NCBI GenBank assembly: GCA_003446975.1
Contig: DMAP01000396.1
Coordinates: 1 to 6,625, forward strand
Direction: 5' to 3'
DNA: 6,625 bases
DNA from: Clostridiales bacterium
Lineage (GTDB): Bacteria > Bacillota > Clostridia > Tissierellales > Dethiosulfatibacteraceae
Position 1 is the stretch's first letter. Every line of letters begins with the position of its first letter. A program made the translations under genes and the position numbers. The notes under the pieces are model-generated. The model was not told the DNA's origin. It worked only from the letters and a program-made list of their open reading frames with translations, and ran no database searches. Shown here one piece after another: positions 4,838 to 6,625 of this stretch.

Positions 4838-6177
4838 ATTTCCTCCTTTGATTTCAAGTCATTTATAAAATCCAAATATTTCTTGATGTTTTTTTCATAT
4901 CCAATGTTCTTAGGATTATAAAACTTTTCGCCATTAAAATCAAGTGGAAAATAATTTTGTTCCACAAAACCGTACTGGTAATCATGGGGATATTTATATC
5001 CCGCACCATGTCCCAGCTTGGAAGCGGACTTGTAGCTATTGTCCTTCAAACTGTTTGGTACTTCAGGATTGTAGGTGTTCATGTAATCCAGCGCTTTGTT
5101 GATGGCCATATAGGCTGTATTGCTCTTTGGCGCGCAGGCGATGTAGACGGTAGCCTGGGCCAATGGAATCCTTCCCTCAGGCATTCCGATGACATTGATT
5201 GCGTTGAAACAGTTCACGGCCATATTCAGAGCATTTGGATCTGCGTTTCCCACATCCTCCGATGCTGAAATGATCAGGCGTCTGGCGATAAATTTCGGAT
5301 CTTCCCCCGACTTTATCATTTTTGCCAGCCAAAGTAAAGCCGCATCCGGATCCGAGCCTCTCAGGCTTTTTATAAAGGCTGAGATGATGTCATAATGCTT
5401 GTCGCCCTTTTTATCGTAGTAGGATGTTTTGCTTTGAATACTTTCCTTGGCATCCGCCATTGTGATTCTGATGCTTCCATTCTGACTTGTTGGGGTAGTT
5501 AGTACTGCTAACTCCAAAGCGTTGAGGGCCTTTCTGGCATCCCCTCCACAGTAGTTTGCCAACAGATCAATTGCATCATCGTCAACAGAAATGTCAAGGC
5601 CTGCTTCCTGAATCAGGACTTTATGGATCGCCCGATGCAATATGGCTGACACATCTTCATATTCCAGAGCCTTAAGCTCAAAAATCATCGATCTGGACAG
5701 CAATGCGCTGTTGACCTCAAAGTAGGGATTCTCCGTTGTGGCCCCAATCAGAATGATGGTGCCGTTCTCAACATAAGGTAACAGGGCGTCCTGCTGTGTC
5801 TTGTTGAATCGATGGATCTCATCGATAAATACAATGGTCTGCCTATTGTAGATAGAGATTTGGTTGATCGCTTCTGCTGTTTTTTCTTTTATGTCTTTTA
5901 TACCGGCTGTAACCGCATTGAGGGTCTCAAAGTTCTTCTGTGTCGCTTTTGCGATGATTCTTGCCAGGGTGGTCTTCCCTGTTCCCGGTGGACCATAGAG
6001 GATGATGGAACTCAGCTTGTCAGCCAATATGGCTCTTCTAAGCATTTTGCCCTCGGCAAGTATGTGGGCCTGTCCCTCAAATTCAGACAGGTCCACCGGT
6101 CTCATCTTGTCCGCCAGAGGACTGTTGTTCTTTATAAATTCATTGTAGTTCATGTTGAAGAGATTGAGATTATTCAT
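4834..6177 (-). CDS. rarA: Replication-associated recombination protein RarA (MgsA/WRNIP1 family AAA+ ATPase)
   Basis: AAA+ ATPase that acts at stalled or gapped replication forks; family members (E. coli RarA/MgsA, yeast Mgs1, human WRNIP1) form tetramers and interact with single-strand binding protein or clamp-associated factors. The 447 residues match the family length. Seen in order: the N-terminal PLADKMRPVDLSEFEGQAHI (20-39), Walker A GPPGTGKTT (62-70), Walker B IVFIDEIHRF (115-124), sensor 1 GATTENP (145-151), the arginine finger in LLSRS (R162), sensor 2 GGDARKAL (211-218), and the C-terminal tetramerisation region from about HYDIISAFIKSLRGSDPDAALLWLA (261-285). The ATG at 6177 has GGAG four bases upstream and overlaps the glyA stop by eight bases. 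A second Met at residue 9 lacks a comparable site. The gene is intact. Its stop overlaps the next ATG. Confidence 0.96.
   Translation of the reverse strand: MNNLNLFNMNYNEFIKNNSPLADKMRPVDLSEFEGQAHILAEGKMLRRAILADKLSSIILYGPPGTGKTTLARIIAKATQKNFETLNAVTAGIKDIKEKTAEAINQISIYNRQTIVFIDEIHRFNKTQQDALLPYVENGTIILIGATTENPYFEVNSALLSRSMIFELKALEYEDVSAILHRAIHKVLIQEAGLDISVDDDAIDLLANYCGGDARKALNALELAVLTTPTSQNGSIRITMADAKESIQSKTSYYDKKGDKHYDIISAFIKSLRGSDPDAALLWLAKMIKSGEDPKFIARRLIISASEDVGNADPNALNMAVNCFNAINVIGMPEGRIPLAQATVYIACAPKSNTAYMAINKALDYMNTYNPEVPNSLKDNSYKSASKLGHGAGYKYPHDYQYGFVEQNYFPLDFNGEKFYNPKNIGYEKNIKKYLDFINDLKSKEEI
4841..4849 (-). promoter_or_regulatory. Strong ribosome binding site of the 165-residue gene
   Basis: AAAGGAGGA on the minus strand, ending three bases before the ATG at 4837 and lying inside the last rarA codons. 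It is the most extended Shine-Dalgarno match in the window and supports the downstream frame as a translated gene. Confidence 0.85.
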
Positions 6178-6625
6178 ACAGCTCCATCAGTTTGGCAACC
6201 CTTGCAATCAGGACATCCTGCTCCTGGGATCCGGTGATGGCGGCGTCCATGATATCGGCTATCTCGGCCATATCCTTTTCTTTGAAGCCTATAGTGGTAA
6301 TGGCAGGTGTGCCTATTCGAATACCACTGGTCACAAATGGGCTTGCCGGATCGTTGGGGATGGTATTTTTGTTGACTGTGATATTGATCTTATCCAAAAG
6401 CTTTTCAGCATCTTTTCCCGTAACGCCTTTGTTTCTCAAGTCAATGAGCATCAGATGGTTGTCCGTTCCGTCAGATACCAGTCTGAATCCTCTGAGTTTT
6501 AGCTGATTAGCCAACTCCGAGGCATTTTTTATAATCTGCTTCTGGTATTCAATAAAGCTATCATCAAGGGCTTCCTTGAAGCTGACAGCTTTTGCGGCTA
6601 TGACATGCATGAGCGGCCCGCCCTG
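6170..6625 (-). CDS. glyA: Serine hydroxymethyltransferase, C-terminal part (cut by window edge)
   Basis: PLP enzyme that interconverts serine and glycine with tetrahydrofolate, the main entry of one-carbon units, in the cytoplasm. The last 151 residues are present, of about 410. The frame is open to the window edge and reads QGGPLMHVIAAKAVSF, the block that follows the PLP-lysine loop of the family. The Met at 6610 is therefore internal and not the start. Further support is DNHLMLIDLRNKGVTGKDAEKLL, NKNTIPNDPASPFVTSGIRIGTPAITT (the Arg here binds the substrate carboxylate in family members) and the ending ARVAKLMELYE. The active-site Lys lies just outside the window. Its stop overlaps the rarA start by eight bases, placing the two genes in one transcript. 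Confidence 0.96.
   Translation of the reverse strand, partial: QGGPLMHVIAAKAVSFKEALDDSFIEYQKQIIKNASELANQLKLRGFRLVSDGTDNHLMLIDLRNKGVTGKDAEKLLDKINITVNKNTIPNDPASPFVTSGIRIGTPAITTIGFKEKDMAEIADIMDAAITGSQEQDVLIARVAKLMELYE

Noticed and set aside
50..6506. Plus-strand open frames of 60-140 codons throughout
   Set aside because: All lie opposite well-identified minus-strand genes, lack good ribosome binding sites and resemble no family; they are antisense shadows.
6608..6610. Met at 6610 as a gene start for a short 146-residue protein
   Set aside because: The frame continues upstream as QGGPL, part of the conserved SHMT block, so this Met is internal to a gene cut by the window edge.

Overview
The window is a compact, bacterial, all-minus-strand region, so transcription runs from high to low coordinates. 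It reads as a chromosomal segment of a low-to-mid-GC Firmicute, most likely of class Clostridia. The evidence is the strong GGAGG ribosome binding sites, TTGACA/TATACT promoters, and the gene order rarA - Rrf2 regulator - cysteine desulfurase - iscU - mnmA - alaS. A related order (rarA-cymR-yrvO-mnmA, with alaS nearby) is known in Bacillus subtilis. The species cannot be named from this sequence.

Upstream unit (6625 to about 4305): the 3' end of glyA (serine hydroxymethyltransferase, cut by the window edge), then rarA (AAA+ replication-fork ATPase), then a 165-residue protein I do not recognise. glyA and rarA overlap by 8 bases, and rarA and the unknown gene overlap as ATGA. The unit ends at a clear rho-independent terminator at 4305-4335.

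Iron-sulfur and tRNA-thiolation operon (4302 to 1146): a sigma-A-type promoter carries a 25-base site closely resembling the E. coli type 1 IscR operator. It drives iscR, iscS, iscU and mnmA, which are 1-2 bases apart or overlapping. IscS releases sulfur from cysteine. IscU builds clusters on its Cys ligands. MnmA uses the same sulfur to thiolate U34 of tRNA. IscR probably senses cluster status and represses the operon. No hscA, hscB, fdx or iscA lies within the operon as seen here.

Downstream (1162 to 1): alaS (alanyl-tRNA synthetase), N-terminal 348 residues only. It has its own consensus-like promoter embedded in the end of mnmA. No terminator is seen between mnmA and alaS, so read-through from the isc operon is also likely.

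No RNA genes, insertion sequences, CRISPR arrays or long repeats were seen. The most interesting points are the IscR operator paired with an IscR that keeps three Cys ligands but lacks the usual His, the unrecognised gene coupled to rarA, and the His/Asp-rich IscU tail that shares DNA with tandem mnmA start codons. I found no wholly new system; this is mostly housekeeping DNA with informative variations.
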